In this document: one piece after another, positions 11,306 through 22,800 of the stretch
How positions within the stretch are numbered: position 1 is the first letter of the stretch
Layout of the letters: each line of letters begins with the position of its first letter
Source: Dicyema japonicum
Lineage: Eukaryota; Dicyemida; Rhombozoa; Dicyemidae
Assembly (NCBI GenBank): GCA_011109175.1
Contig: RDEW01000010.1
Location: forward strand, 186,001-250,000
Reading direction: 5' to 3'
DNA length: 64,000 nt
Notes under the pieces: model-generated
Seen by the model: the letters and a program-made list of their open reading frames with translations, nothing else
The model's database searches: none
Told to the model about the DNA's origin: nothing
Made by a program: the position numbers and the translations under genes

Positions 11306-11584
11306 TTACCTTGCTCTTTTGTCGAAACAAATAGTGCACCATCTATGATTATGGGCCTGCTTAAACCACAATCGACATATTGGTAAACCATCATCATCCG
11401 ACCTCTCAGTGGTTCCGTCAATCACCAGGTCTGCCGAATACGACACGATAAACGATCCTAACCCGATCCTCTTGAAAATAAGTACACTATCTTGTTCAAA
11501 AAGATATCCCTCAACCATAATTAAATATGACCTCACAATTGGAATGGTTTTAGGCAATATGTTGATATGATGAAAAGAGTCCAT
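11306..11584 (-). CDS. Hypothetical minus-strand ORF
   Basis: A 92-codon frame (MDSFHHINILPK at the start, SYSADLVIDGTTERSDDDG inside) with ordinary protein-like composition. It ends in a GT-containing donor-like site after CFDKRAR, so more exons may exist. I do not recognise it. It lies upstream of HAT1 on the same strand, with about 120 bp between. Confidence 0.25.
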   Translation of the reverse strand: MDSFHHINILPKTIPIVRSYLIMVEGYLFEQDSVLIFKRIGLGSFIVSYSADLVIDGTTERSDDDGLPICRLWFKQAHNHRWCTICFDKRAR

Positions 11585-11686
11585 ATTTTATACCAAAATT
11601 AGCAGCAGTAAAGTTATGGTGTGCTTGAGGGTGCAGCTACAAATTGGCTTCCTACCTAACTGTGAACTCGTGGGGAACTTTGATGA

Positions 11687-11929
11687 AGGAAACGGCAAAA
11701 AATCCTCTCAAAAGATTGCGGACTTAACGTCTGGAACAATATCATAAGTATGAAGAAAAGATTCGGAAGCGTCCATACCTCAAACGAGAGACGCTTAAGA
11801 GAAAGAGAGGATCTGGATGGACTGCATGACCTTGTGTATGATGGAGTCAAGTGGAGGAAGAGAACATTGTTACTAGGTTCTCGAATAGCATGTGCTTTGT
11901 CATTACTATGGCAGGACGAGATTACTTAA
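11687..11929 (+). CDS. Hypothetical plus-strand ORF, 5' incomplete
   Basis: Open from 11687 to a TAA at 11929, with an internal ATG at 11750. The C-terminal 59 residues are charged and then hydrophobic (RRLREREDLDGLHDLVYDG, then RKRTLLLGSRIACALSLLW). No family is recognised. It may be the last exon of a small gene whose upstream exons I could not find. Confidence 0.25.
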   Translation, partial: RKRQKILSKDCGLNVWNNIISMKKRFGSVHTSNERRLREREDLDGLHDLVYDGVKWRKRTLLLGSRIACALSLLWQDEIT

Positions 11930-12147
11930 TTATAATTGATATCCTCTATCTTCCACATATCACCAACGATAACAATATGCCACAGCAATAAGTTTTAAGT
12001 TAATCGCAGTTTTTCTCTTCAAAAGTAATCCAACAGGTTATTGGAATAAGTTGATTTAAAGTATTTTAATACCGATTTGTTGAATTAGCTGTTATGAGAT
12101 AAAACAACATGATCTTAGAATTTATCCAGTTCCACCGGTCAGAGTGG

Positions 12148-12290
12148 GCGTATCATTTGATCCTTTCGTGCCAGCTTAGCACTGGGTGCAACCTAAGACA
12201 GGTGGATCACATGACGCCACTCTGGAAGGAAGGGGAAAAGAAGGAACATCCACGTAGCACCAAATGGGTTCATACGGCGAATAACAAGTA
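12148..12290 (+). repeat. Dispersed repeat C, copy 1
   Basis: Contains the family core tgatcctttcgtgcc ... ggtggatcacatgacgccac ... cgtagcacca. Other copies are at 15943 (plus), 44150 (minus) and, more diverged, 53995 (plus). Confidence 0.7.
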
Positions 12291-12300
12291 AGACTTATAG

Positions 12301-13207
12301 AGGGATTGTACAAAAACAATTCCGATTAAATTTAATACATTAGCAATTTTTTATAGCGATCAGTCATAAAATAGTTTATTTTTTGTCAAATCTTTTACAG
12401 TTTATTTTTCACGTCTTTACGAAAACCAACAGATTCGCAAACATAATAAACACGGTCGTTTAAAACTACTAAATTAACAAATAATTAAATTTACGGTTAG
12501 TTTTTACACTATTCGGGGATCATCAATTTATCACATTATCTGCTGGTTAGAATTTCATGCTGCTACATAGTTAGGATTTCATTCTTGCTATTCGCATTTT
12601 AAATTCTAAGAAGCATTATTGGATCTAACTGACTCAAGAGTTTCTAGAGACTTGGCTGACATCCAAAAAGATCCATATTCCAGCGGATGGGTTCCCACAA
12701 TAATAAATACTTGGAAAAATACGTCCAAGTCCGACTGGAAACTGGATACAACTTCTTTTACGTATATCCATTTTTCAAGTACAAAGACCAATTACAAGAC
12801 CACGTTAACAACAAACTAACTAATCAAGTGATCCCAGCACACTCTAACAATCAACTCAACTTGGTTAGATGCTCCTCTCTCAACCAACACTAGCAAGTAT
12901 CAGCCGTATAACTGGATCCTCGTAGTCGCAACTGCACGTTTGTCTGTTCTTACATATTAGGATTCCTGAGGCATTGGAGACTAGAACTTCTCAAAAGTCC
13001 ATCGTTCCGAAAATTTAGAAGCCTTTTTGGCTAGCTTAGATCTTCATAGTATTTGTCCAGGAAATGAAAGGGCCCCATATGGCATAAGAAATGCATGGCT
13101 CAATGTATTGGGTGTATTTAGTTTCCAAAATATAGTAATTTCTGATCTTATAAATATATTTAAAGGATAGAATTTCAAAAAACTACTAAAATTCATAAAA
13201 CCAAAGT
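12301..13207. other. No confident gene
   Basis: AT-rich at first. A protein-like plus-strand frame at 12687-12893 (YLEKYVQVRLETGYNFFYVY) has no identifiable relative and no convincing splice partners. Confidence 0.4.
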
Positions 13208-15830
13208 CGTACTGTTATGTTGTCCAATTAAGTCGCGTCCGACCCTTGGAGATCTCATGAACGAGTTTCAACCACTCTCCCCGATCCGTTGCAATTTGGA
13301 GTAGCCCTGATATAGGCATTTCCGTGACGTCTTCCACCGTGGATAGCCACCGAGTCCTCGGTCGGCCAGGTCTTCTCTTCCCAGTAATATTGCTTACCAT
13401 AATGGTTCTTTACATTGAATCAGAGCGGACAACATGCCCAAAAAACGCCAATCTGTGTTTTACGATTCTTCCTTCTAGCGAAATGGTCGTCTCCACCCGT
13501 TTGAGTACATCGATGTTTGTTATTTTAGAAGTCCAAGGGATTCTTAGTAACCTCTTCCAGCACCAAAGTTAAAAGCATCAAATTTTTGTCTATCTGCCTT
13601 TTTCAGTATCCATGATTCTGCGGCGTATAGAAAAACCGGAACACGATTGCATTAACCAGTCTGCATTTGGTCCTTAAGCAAGTATCTTTGCTTTTCCAAA
13701 TTCTATTCATTCTCTGGAAGGCAATCTTGATTTCCAAGCCTCCGTCACCATTCCGATTAATTAGACATCCCAGAAAGACAACATTATCGCAACTCTCTAT
13801 TTTCTCATTCCCAATTTTTAGTTCCATTATTAGCAGTAGTCATAATTTTGGTCTTCTTGATATTTAGCAATAAACCAAAGACGGCGCTCTCTTCTCTGAA
13901 TCTTAGAATCAACTCCCTGAGGCTATCCTCTGTTTCAGCCAGTAAGGTTGTATCGTCAGCATAGCGCAAATTATTGATGTTCCTGCCTCCAATTTTAATC
14001 CCGTTATTTGATACAGTATCCAATTTAGTCATGATCATTTCGGCATAAATATTGAATAGGAGATAATAAGCATCCTTGTCTTACTCCTTTACCAATTTTG
14101 AACCAATCGGTATCTCCATACACTGTTCTAACAGTAGCTTCTTGATCCTTATAAAGAGATTTGATAATATCAGATGGGCATCGAATCCAAATTCTTTTAA
14201 AGCGGACCACAGCTTGTCATGTATAACGGAATCAAAAACTTTCCATAGTCAATGAAGCACATGTATACATTCTTTTGGGATTCATGGGCTTTCTCCATAA
14301 TCCACCGGATATTTGCTATATGGTCACATGTGTATCGTCCCTTCCTGAATCCTGCTTGGACATGCGGTAGAATCATTTCGGCATTTGGCATTAGATGATG
14401 TTGTATTATCTTTAGAAGTATTTTGCTGATGTGGGGAATTAAGGCTATTGTACGATAGTTTGGACAGTCCTTGCTATCCCCTTTTTTCGGTATTGGAATA
14501 AATAATTTGCGTGGCCAAATACAGTTCCCAAATTTTTTGACATAGACGGTGATAGCTGTCACCGGTATAGCCTTCAACAATTCGCTGTTGTCAATTCACG
14601 GTTCCTTGTTCCCCGTTAATTGCCGTGTAGCCCACACGCATTTCTCTCAAGGATTTTATTCCCCTCACCCAACGTTGCTTCATCAACATATATGGAGGCA
14701 CACAGTTTTGAATATAGTCCGTATATTCTCTCCAACGATTTCGGATGTTCTGTTGGCTTAGCAATTCTACACCATCCTTGTCCTTGATTTTGCCCATCAT
14801 TTTCGTAAAGGGGGTTCGTAATCTTTTTAGTTGTAAATACGACTTCGTAGTGTGACCTCTCTTATAATCATCTTCCATTTTTTTACAGCTAACCTCCAGT
14901 AGTCTTCTTTATCTTCCTGGCTGCCTATTTGAATTTAGAGTTAAGATTTCTTGTCTCGTCTATATTCCCAGAGACTTTAGCAGCTTTACGAGGCTCAGCA
15001 ATTTTTAGGGTGTTGACAGAGAGCCACTCAGAGCACATGGTCGGCGTTTTGTATTTTACATGTTTTATTGCAGCGTTCCTGATAACCAATACATATCATT
15101 CCATAATTCATCAGGCATCCTTCCGTTCAAATCCAGTAATCCAATATTGTGCTTCACTTCCATTGCGTATTCTGGTGGTATGTTAGAGACATCGAATTTC
15201 TTTACTCGGGGGGTATTCCAAGTGTTACTGAATTTCGTCCTAATTTTTGCAACAAGTAGCTGATGGTCTGTTCCAGAGTCTGCCCTTGGATATGTTTTGA
15301 CGGCTGTTATAGAACTTTTCCTGCGTTTGGCGCACAAAATATAATTAATCTGGTTCCTAGACATTCCATTTGGCGACGTCCAAGTGTATAATCGTCGTTT
15401 GTGCTGTATGAACCATGTGTTAGTTATCTGAAATCCATTTTCCTGACAGAAGTGACCAGTCGATCCCCAGTATCATTTCTTTTCCCCAAACCAAAACTTC
15501 CCACAATATCCGTATACACCCAACTTTTGAATTGAAATCCCATTATGTAGATTATGTCCTTTTTGGGTATTAGTTTTAGTGCCTCTTGAAATTCATAATA
15601 AAAAGTGTCAATTTCGTCATCCTTGGAAATAGATGTTTGGGAATACACTTGCATGACCGTAATATTCAATGGTCGTCCACGGACGTGGATTAGTATTATC
15701 CGATCATTAAATATTCTATGACTTTCAATTCAGGTGCAATTTTCTTTGAAGCAATGAAGGCCACTCCGTTTCTCTTCGCATTAATGTTACCAGAATAATA
15801 CTGTACCAGCATAAATTAAGCAAAAAAACC
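13208..15830 (-). mobile_element. BovB/RTE-like LINE, nearly full length, decayed
   Basis: Reading downwards from 15830, the endonuclease begins with RNGVAFIASKKIAPEL. MNITVMQVYSQTS and FGLGKRNDTGDRLV follow (15670-15450), then RNQINYILCAKRRKSSI and GTDHQLLVAKIRTKF (15350-15230). A linker lies at 14880-14590. RT boxes are IPIPKKGDSKDCPNYRTIAL, QAGFRKGRYTCDHIANIRW, MCFIDYGKF (motif A, decayed), IGKGVRQGCLLSPI (motif B) and NNLRYADDTTLLAE (motif C). The element ends with RRPGRPRTRWL and GRTRLNWTT at about 13215. This order and wording match the vertebrate BovB type of RTE elements closely. Several frameshifts and short deletions, including near the motif A region, make it non-functional. Confidence 0.9.
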
Positions 15831-15942
15831 ATCAAAGTCTATTATCATATATCTAGTTATATGCACGATCGGCTCTTTATTGCCAGAGTTTTCCGAAAAT
15901 AAGCCCAAAAAGCAATGCCAAAAATTAATCGAATACAAAAAA

Positions 15943-16095
15943 CTATGATCCTTTTCGTGCCGGCCTGGCACTGGGCGCCACCTAGACAGGTGGATCACAT
16001 GACGCCACTCTAATAAAGAGAGAGAGGAGGAATAGACAAACAAAACAGAAACTTCAATCAATTAGCCACGAAGCACCACATGGCGCCACCCGGCT
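15943..16095 (+). repeat. Dispersed repeat C, copy 2
   Basis: The best-preserved copy: cgtgccggcctggcactggg, then cgccacctagacaggtggat, then cacatgacgccactc, and a right-hand part with agccacgaagcaccacatgg. It lies just upstream of the BovB-like LINE's 5' end. Confidence 0.75.
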
Positions 16096-16162
16096 ATTTT
16101 CTTTTTATATTATTATTATTAAAAACAAAAAATCACCGACAAATTAAATAACTACATAGCCG

Positions 16163-16520
16163 TCAGGTGATTCCGGCCGCCTCGAGTAGCCATCTCATTC
16201 TTGCTCGGTGTTCTTCCCGGGTTCCAACGCATTTCCGGATTGGGCGGGGGTTTCTAACTTTTTTGGAGGGTAGTAAGGCTCCGGTTTTCCTCACTAATTC
16301 CTCAAAAGGTGTAGGGTTCAGAGGTGTCTAAGAAAACCTTTGCAAAGCCTTACTAGCCATTTTTTGGAAGGTATTGATTTTTTCTATATTCCTGTTTGAT
16401 AGGTTGGTTCCCCATGCAGCACACCCGTAAGTTAGAGACGGTTGAATATACTGCACGTAGAGGGAGTCCAAATTTGAGTTGAAACACCCATTATATTTTC
16501 CAAGGAGTGTTTTAATATAA
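16163..16520 (-). mobile_element. 3' end of a Jockey-like LINE
   Basis: Minus-strand frame reads SLDSIQIQYIQPSLTYGCAA, then WGTNLSNRNIEKINTFQKMA, ending in REEHRARMRWLLEAAGIT and a stop at 16163. The same terminal wording is found at 27775-28190 and 52690-53875, so these are truncated copies of one family. Confidence 0.75.
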
Positions 16521-16603
16521 GTGACATAATACAGGAGTATTTACACATCTATAACAGTAGTTAAATAAACATTTTTGTTAATTTAAATTTAAAAATCTGT
16601 TGC

Positions 16604-16746
16604 ATGTTGTGTCGTCTGAAAGCCGTGAAGAAAACATTGGCATCTGGTGACGATTTGGACTCACTGAGGGACCTAGCGAAGAACAGAAGAGCTTGGAGCA
16701 ACCTAACTAATTCTCTTATATTTTTTGCTGCACATGCGGGGCTATA
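16604..16746 (+). mobile_element. LINE C-terminal fragment
   Basis: An open frame carries GDDLDSLRDLAKNRRAWSNL, the C-terminal motif also seen in decayed form at 8440 on the minus strand. An aataataataat tail lies shortly after. It is an isolated 3' end of the endonuclease/RT family, abutting the next element. Confidence 0.55.
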
Positions 16747-17228
16747 AATATTATGGCTCTCGTGAAAGTGCTAATAATAATAATGTTGTGTCGTCTGTTG
16801 TCGTTGTGTTGCTAAAAGAAGAGAATAAGAAAGGAAAATCAGAAAAGAACATGCAGAAAACTGTAAAAGAAGATGAGATCTGCACAAAGTGCAACATAAT
16901 GAACAAAAGAAAGCGGATGATCCATTGCACAGCATGTTCATATGGCTTCCACATGTCCTGTGCCGGAATGACTAAAAGAGCCCTGGCTGCCATTTCCGAT
17001 TGGCACTGTCGATCTTGTCTCCTACCAGATAATATGACAAACTCTTCCTTACGCTACCCTTCTGAACATGTTCCACTAGACCATCAGGAAATACTTGAAT
17101 TGATCTCAATCCTGACACACACACGAAGACTCCTGATCAGGATCCCCAAAGCTGCTCGTATATCTGTCGCAGACTGTCTAGGTGAGTTTATTGAAAAGGC
17201 AGTTTCTTCGGACGACTCTGATGATTAG
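16725..17228 (+). CDS. PHD-finger N-terminal part of the LINE
   Basis: A 167-codon frame. Residues 53-98 form a C4HC3 zinc finger: C53 and C56, C68 and C71, H76 and C79, C95 and C98, with the usual W two residues before the final pair (DWHCRSC). PHD fingers read histone tails in host proteins. Here the module could guide target choice or bind nucleosomes, but that is inference. The tail is acidic (SSDDSDD). The frame may once have continued into the RT, and the first codons may belong to flanking LINE sequence. Confidence 0.7.
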   Translation: MLHMRGYKYYGSRESANNNNVVSSVVVVLLKEENKKGKSEKNMQKTVKEDEICTKCNIMNKRKRMIHCTACSYGFHMSCAGMTKRALAAISDWHCRSCLLPDNMTNSSLRYPSEHVPLDHQEILELISILTHTRRLLIRIPKAARISVADCLGEFIEKAVSSDDSDD

Positions 17229-17872
17229 TTACGATTAGTTTGCTTTACTCCAATCACAATATGCATACCCCACAGGAAGGGAAAAGAAGACAAATCACTT
17301 TCGTCATTAGTAAAGGAGAATGCCCAGACATTCTTCTTAAGGAACATATTGGCAGACTCAGAAAAACTCACCTACAAATCCCAAAACCATGAGAAGCCAA
17401 CATCGACTATCTCGGACTCTCAGAGATTAAGAAGAGCGATCCGTCGATAACTTTTGGAAGGTGGCATCCGTGTTGCCGTGAGGATCCCTGCAGATCAACA
17501 ATCTATAATTGAGCCATTTGAACAGTACTATTCATCACTTGTTGAATGACACCCAAGTCTCCCCAACGACCTCCGGGTCCCCCCTTGCCCAGGACAATTA
17601 CCCAATCTACTTGTGTCTGAAGAGGACGTAAAAGATGGTATCCTCTCATTTGTCCCGAGTAGCAGTGGAGGACTAGATGGGCTCCGTCCGGGTCACATCA
17701 AAGATCTCATAACATGGGCAACTCTGGGGTCCGGCTCGTCTTGGCTTTCACCAAACTAATGAACAGGATGCTATCAGGGACACTACCAGAAACAATTTGA
17801 CACGTAATGTTCTCCGCAAAGTTAATCGCATTCGACAAGAAGGGAGGTTGAATACGCCCTATTGCAGTCGGA

Positions 17873-18883
17873 ATGGTCTTCCGTCGGTTGGCCTCAAAGT
17901 TTGTATGCAGAGCAATCCTACCTACGCTGATAACACAACTACAACCAACCCAAATAGGTGTCGGCACACCGGTGGGTTGTGAAGCGGCAGTTCATGCTAT
18001 CCGAACATTCACCGAAAAGAACGTGAACATTCCTCACGTAATCGTCAAAAGTGACATTAAAAATGCCTTCAACTCGATACGACGTGATACAATTCTGGAG
18101 GATTGCTTCACATACTACCCATCAGTGTACAGCTATATTCATAGCTCGTATGGAAAACCATCCAGTCTGGTACACGGCCAATATTACATTCCATCGTCTT
18201 CTGGAGTCCAACAAGGAGACTCACTGGGGCCCGCCTTGTTCAGCCTGGGAATTGCCCGTATCACAGGATACTGCTCCACTCCTCTGAGAGTATGGTATTT
18301 GGATGATTGCACCATGGGCGGCCATCTGAAGGATGTACTAGATTGTTTGAAAAGTCTGATAGTACAATTGGAATCCATGTGCCTAACTCTAAACACCAAT
18401 AAGTGTGAAGTAACCAATTTTGGATTTCCACAGTCTGAATGGGATCTGATCCTTGGTATGTTCAGAGAGATCATTCCGAAAGCCACAGAAACCAAATCAG
18501 AACAACTGGAAATACTTGGATGCCCTCTTACTGATGCTGGAATCAGTAACACTCTAAGAACAAAAGAACATCAACTAAAAACAACATTCAGACGTCTGGA
18601 GATGCTGGACGCACACACCTCTCTATTCCTTCTGAGAAACGCCTTATCAGCACAGAAACTGAACTACGTTCTTCGGGGCTACTTGAAAATGCAACAGCTC
18701 GATGCTATCGATTCCCTCTTCCGGAGTACCATTGAACGTATCACAAATGTGAAATTTGACGACCAAGGGTGGGACCAAGCGACCTACCCGTTAGCCTGGG
18801 CGAACTGGGAATCTTCAACGAAAGATCTGGCTTGCCTGCTTATCTATCCTCTTTGGGCTCCAGCCGACTGCTGGTCAGGATGA
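17873..18883 (+). CDS. Reverse transcriptase core of the LINE
   Basis: A 336-codon intact stretch. Motif A is VIVKSDIKNAFNSIRRD, motif B is SGVQQGDSLGPALFSLGI, motif C is VWYLDDCTMGG and motif D is LNTNKCEV. The three catalytic Asp residues are present, with YLDD in place of the common YADD. Upstream, in other frames, lie GGLDGLRPGHIKDL (about 17670) and the end of the palm lead-in. Downstream, the frame breaks at about 18785 and resumes toward the CCHC/endonuclease part. Confidence 0.88.
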   Translation: MVFRRLASKFVCRAILPTLITQLQPTQIGVGTPVGCEAAVHAIRTFTEKNVNIPHVIVKSDIKNAFNSIRRDTILEDCFTYYPSVYSYIHSSYGKPSSLVHGQYYIPSSSGVQQGDSLGPALFSLGIARITGYCSTPLRVWYLDDCTMGGHLKDVLDCLKSLIVQLESMCLTLNTNKCEVTNFGFPQSEWDLILGMFREIIPKATETKSEQLEILGCPLTDAGISNTLRTKEHQLKTTFRRLEMLDAHTSLFLLRNALSAQKLNYVLRGYLKMQQLDAIDSLFRSTIERITNVKFDDQGWDQATYPLAWANWESSTKDLACLLIYPLWAPADCWSG

Positions 18884-19836
18884 TTCTCCAACTCCAAACA
18901 GAATCATCTGAAATCACAGAGATGGAGCATTTGAAGGGGATGATGCTGAGCAGAAAGATCGTTACAGGACTATCTGCGAGGATAAATATGAGAGGCTTCT
19001 GAACCAATCAAACCAACACAGACGTGCCTGTCTAGTCACTGGAAGATGCGAATCGAGTGGCGCATGGATCAATGCACTCCCAGTTGGCAGTGTCGGGACC
19101 CACCTTGACGACGATACTGTCCGCATCGGCATCTCCACCAGACTTGGACTGGAGATTTGCCGGACCCACAAATGCCGATGTGGCGCAACCGTCGATTGTT
19201 ATGGACTCCATGCCCTCTCTTGCCGAAGGAGTGCAGGACTATTCCCAAGACACAAGGCGATCAACGGAATTGTCAAGCGAGCCCTGGAGTCTGCGGGATA
19301 CCCAGCCATACTAGAACCTGTTGGTCTGGACAGAAAGACGGAAAACGTCCCGACGGGATCACAATTTTCCCATTCGAAGAGGGGAAACCTTTGGTCTGGG
19401 ACGCTACTTGTGTCGACACGCTTTGCCTGTCCAACATTGTCGGGAGCGCGGTAGACACACTGTATTCCGCGGAAAAAACGATGAGGGCAAAGAGAAGAAA
19501 TACGAAGCGCTACGCGACCGATTCGCGTTTTATCCGATAGTAGTCGAGACAACTGGAGGAATAAGTGGAAAATCGCTTCGCTTCCTAAATAAACTTGGAC
19601 GCTTAGCTACACTAAAAAGCCACGACGCACGTGAGACCCGGTGGTTACTCCAGTTAATCTCTGTTGCAATCGTGAGAGGTACCGCAACGTCGATATTGTC
19701 GGCGGGGTCCACTTTGGATGGATGGCGGTTTTAAATATGATTTACTGTAAATATGGTTTTCTGATTTAAATAAATTATTTAAACGTTAATTAAAATATTA
19801 ATTTAATTAAAAAAACAATAGAATAGCGCTTTTATA

Positions 19837-22800
19837 ATGTCCAAGTTGGTGCCAATCAGAGTTTTTGTGAGAGTAAGGTTAATTTAGTTAATCAAAATTT
19901 TAAACAGGCCCTTAAAGTACGAGGAAATTAAGAAATTCAGAGAAACTGTCACTTGTATTTCTGATACACAATTGGGAATCACAGACGTCAGCCCTAACAA
20001 GGCAACTAAACTGTTCCAATTTCCTCGAATCTTTGACCAAAATGCAAGTCAAGAGGATATCTACGACACTGTTGTTCGCCCTGCAATCGATGATGTCTTT
20101 AAAGGATTTAATTTTACCGTGTTTGCTTACGGACAGACCTCTACGGGAAAAACATACACAATGGAAGGTGAATTTACTGACGAAAGCTACAAAGAGTGGA
20201 CCGTAAGATCTAATGCAGGAATTATCCCACGTGCTGTTAACGATATTTATCGTCAGTTGAAGCAAATGGTACATTAAATCAAGTGAGCTCAACTAGGACT
20301 GTTATACTCTGCTCAAAGTCTCATGTGTTGAACTTTACAACGAGGAAATTTACGATCTACTGAGTGAGGACTTGGAGACCAACTCAAAGTTGGCCATCTT
20401 TGAGGATCCGATCAGGGTTTCTTTTTTTGTCTAAAAGACAGCGGTCACCTATCATTAAGGGATTGAACGAAGTGACTATACGTAATCAGAAGGAGTTATA
20501 CAGGATAATCAACTCTATACGATTGAGAAGAGCAACTGCAGCAACACTTTCTAATGAAAAATCTAGGTTTGCTATAGATTAATATTTCTAGTCGATCCCA
20601 TACGATTTTCACTATAACAGTCCACATAAAACAGAGTAGTGATATGATTAAGGTCGGAAAACTTAATTTGGTATCTATTTTCCTCTTATTTTGATCGATT
20701 TGGCTGGTTCGGAAGGAAACAATCGGACTGGAAGCACAAAAACCAGAGTAAGAGAGGCAGGTTTGATTATATTTCCTTATCGCAGCCTCGATTAACCAAT
20801 CTCTTCTGGCTCTTGGGAGAGTAATGACTTCCTTAGTCCAAAAAACTCAACACATTCCTTATAGGTTCCTATTTTCCATCATTTTGTTAGGGAAAGTAAA
20901 CTAACACGACTTTTGCAGGACTCCTTAGGGGGAAGCACAAAAACTGCCATGATTGTAACGATTTCCCCTGCTTCTTGCCTTCTTGATGAGACATTGAATT
21001 CTCTTGAATATGCTAAAAGAGCCCAGAGTATAAAGAACCACCCTGAGCCGAACCAAAAGATGGAAAAGACACAGCTTGTGAAGGTTGATGATGACTCATT
21101 GCAGATGTACGACGATGAAATTGCAAGACTCAAGGCCGAATTGGGGGACATTCGACTGGCAAATGGAGTCTTCATGCCAGAAGAGGATTATAAGTAAATT
21201 TTCAAGCGATTGTAGACAAATTACCACTCAGAAGGAAAGCTTGGCCATGGAAATCAAGGAACTAGAAGAAAGGGTCGATTTTTGCGAAAAACAAAAAAAT
21301 AAGGTTTTAGTAATTTGAGATTCTTAGTTTGAGCAAGATTTCCGTGATTGCAAGGAGAGAGTAGCGCTTACGGAAAAAAATATTGAGACTGAGACCCACA
21401 GAATGCATAATATTCGATCACGCGCCAGAAATTTGAGGGACAAGTTAGTAACTACGCGAAGAATCCGTCGGAGGAAGTCGCACGTGTCTCGAAAGCATGC
21501 ACAGTACTATAGCAGGACGAAACAGGCTGAGATAGAGGTATAAATCGTTATCACAGAAGCTCACTCAAAAACTGAATGCCCAGAAGGAAATATGTGAGCG
21601 ACTTGTCAGCTCAAATATTAGGCTGACTGTGGTAAATGCTAAGAATAGGGAGAGCATGTCTTCTATATTCGTCAAAATGAACAAGCTCGTGGTTGAACTA
21701 GAAGAGATGATAAATATATGTGGGAAAAAAATGGAAGGGAATCACGCGATGATTTTGAAGAATCTTGGTTAATCAATGAATTATTCAGAACATGCCAATT
21801 CCTTTAATAATGACTGCCATTCCTACCTTTCTTCTTTGGTTGATAAACAGAAGGAAATGTCTGGATTTTCGTTTGGCAATGAAATGACGGATATTTACCG
21901 CTTGACGAGGGACCTCACCATGGAGTTTAAAACAAACTTTATTTGCGATAAAGTTTGTTTTTTGTCTCATTCAGATCACTGAGAAGGATATTCTAACCAA
22001 TTTTTTTAATGAGACTATGCATGAGTTCAAGGAAGTTATGGAAAACAAAGAGGAGGAACTGACAGAGCTTGGGAAAGAGCTAACATCTGAAGCCACGAAA
22101 ATTGTGGTCTTTGATTTATTATTGGCAGACTGACCAGCTGACTGAGCTAAATAGAGACTTCAACAAGAAAAGAGAAATTGCTATCGCAAATGAGCGGGAA
22201 AAAATGTTCATTTTAAATGAAAAAGACAGAGAATTCAACCAAAAGTACATATCTGAATGGATTGCATTCATTAATGGATTTTCTGATTTCCAATCAGTTT
22301 TTAGTCCTTTAAATTGTAGAAACTGGGTGAGTCGTTGAAATTTTTTCCTTCAGAACCTATAAAAAAGGTTGTTTTATTTGTGATGGTATAGATTGGTGAA
22401 ATTAAAAGTGATTTAAATTGTTATGTGGATGACTTTGAAAAGTCAATGAATAGGCATATGTTTTGTTTATTCTTAGCTTTGTGGAGACTCAGAAGATAGT
22501 AGAAGATGCTTGGAGTACCAATTCGAATGCTTTACTAAAGAAGTCAGATTTACATATCCAAAATGGTTTTGATAAAGTATTTTTTACTGTCTATGGTAGT
22601 TTATGACGAATAAGAGAACGTATCTAGAGTTATTTGACGAATTCAATTCACAAGCCTCCGAATTTATTTCCGAACGGGTCAAGACTGTGACGGAAACCTA
22701 TGACAAGGCCAGGAAGTTCTGCAATGACATGATTGTGGGGATTGACAATACCACGAAGAACACTGTCTCGTCTTTGAACGTGAGGATTGATGTAAATGTT

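Larger units (their letters stand above)
16725..19734 (+). mobile_element. LINE with PHD finger, RT and restriction-like endonuclease
   Basis: A single plus-strand element reading PHD finger (16881-17020), RT (about 17650-18480), thumb, CCHC knuckle (about 19170-19225) and a PD-(D/E)XK-type endonuclease (about 19340-19420). There is no apurinic endonuclease upstream of the RT. The C-terminal endonuclease is the layout of R2, NeSL and CRE type elements, which insert site-specifically. Stops near 17446, 17548 and 17800 and frame changes after 18780 show it is inactive. A related C-terminal fragment lies on the minus strand at 23590-23960. Confidence 0.85.

Noticed and set aside
18184-19552. Minus-strand frames of 117-122 codons inside the PHD/RT LINE
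   Set aside because: They overlap conserved RT and endonuclease motifs on the plus strand; their composition is that of antisense shadows.
19912-20292. Minus-strand 126-codon frame over the kinesin motor
   Set aside because: The plus strand encodes the P-loop and switch regions here; the antisense frame has no homology.
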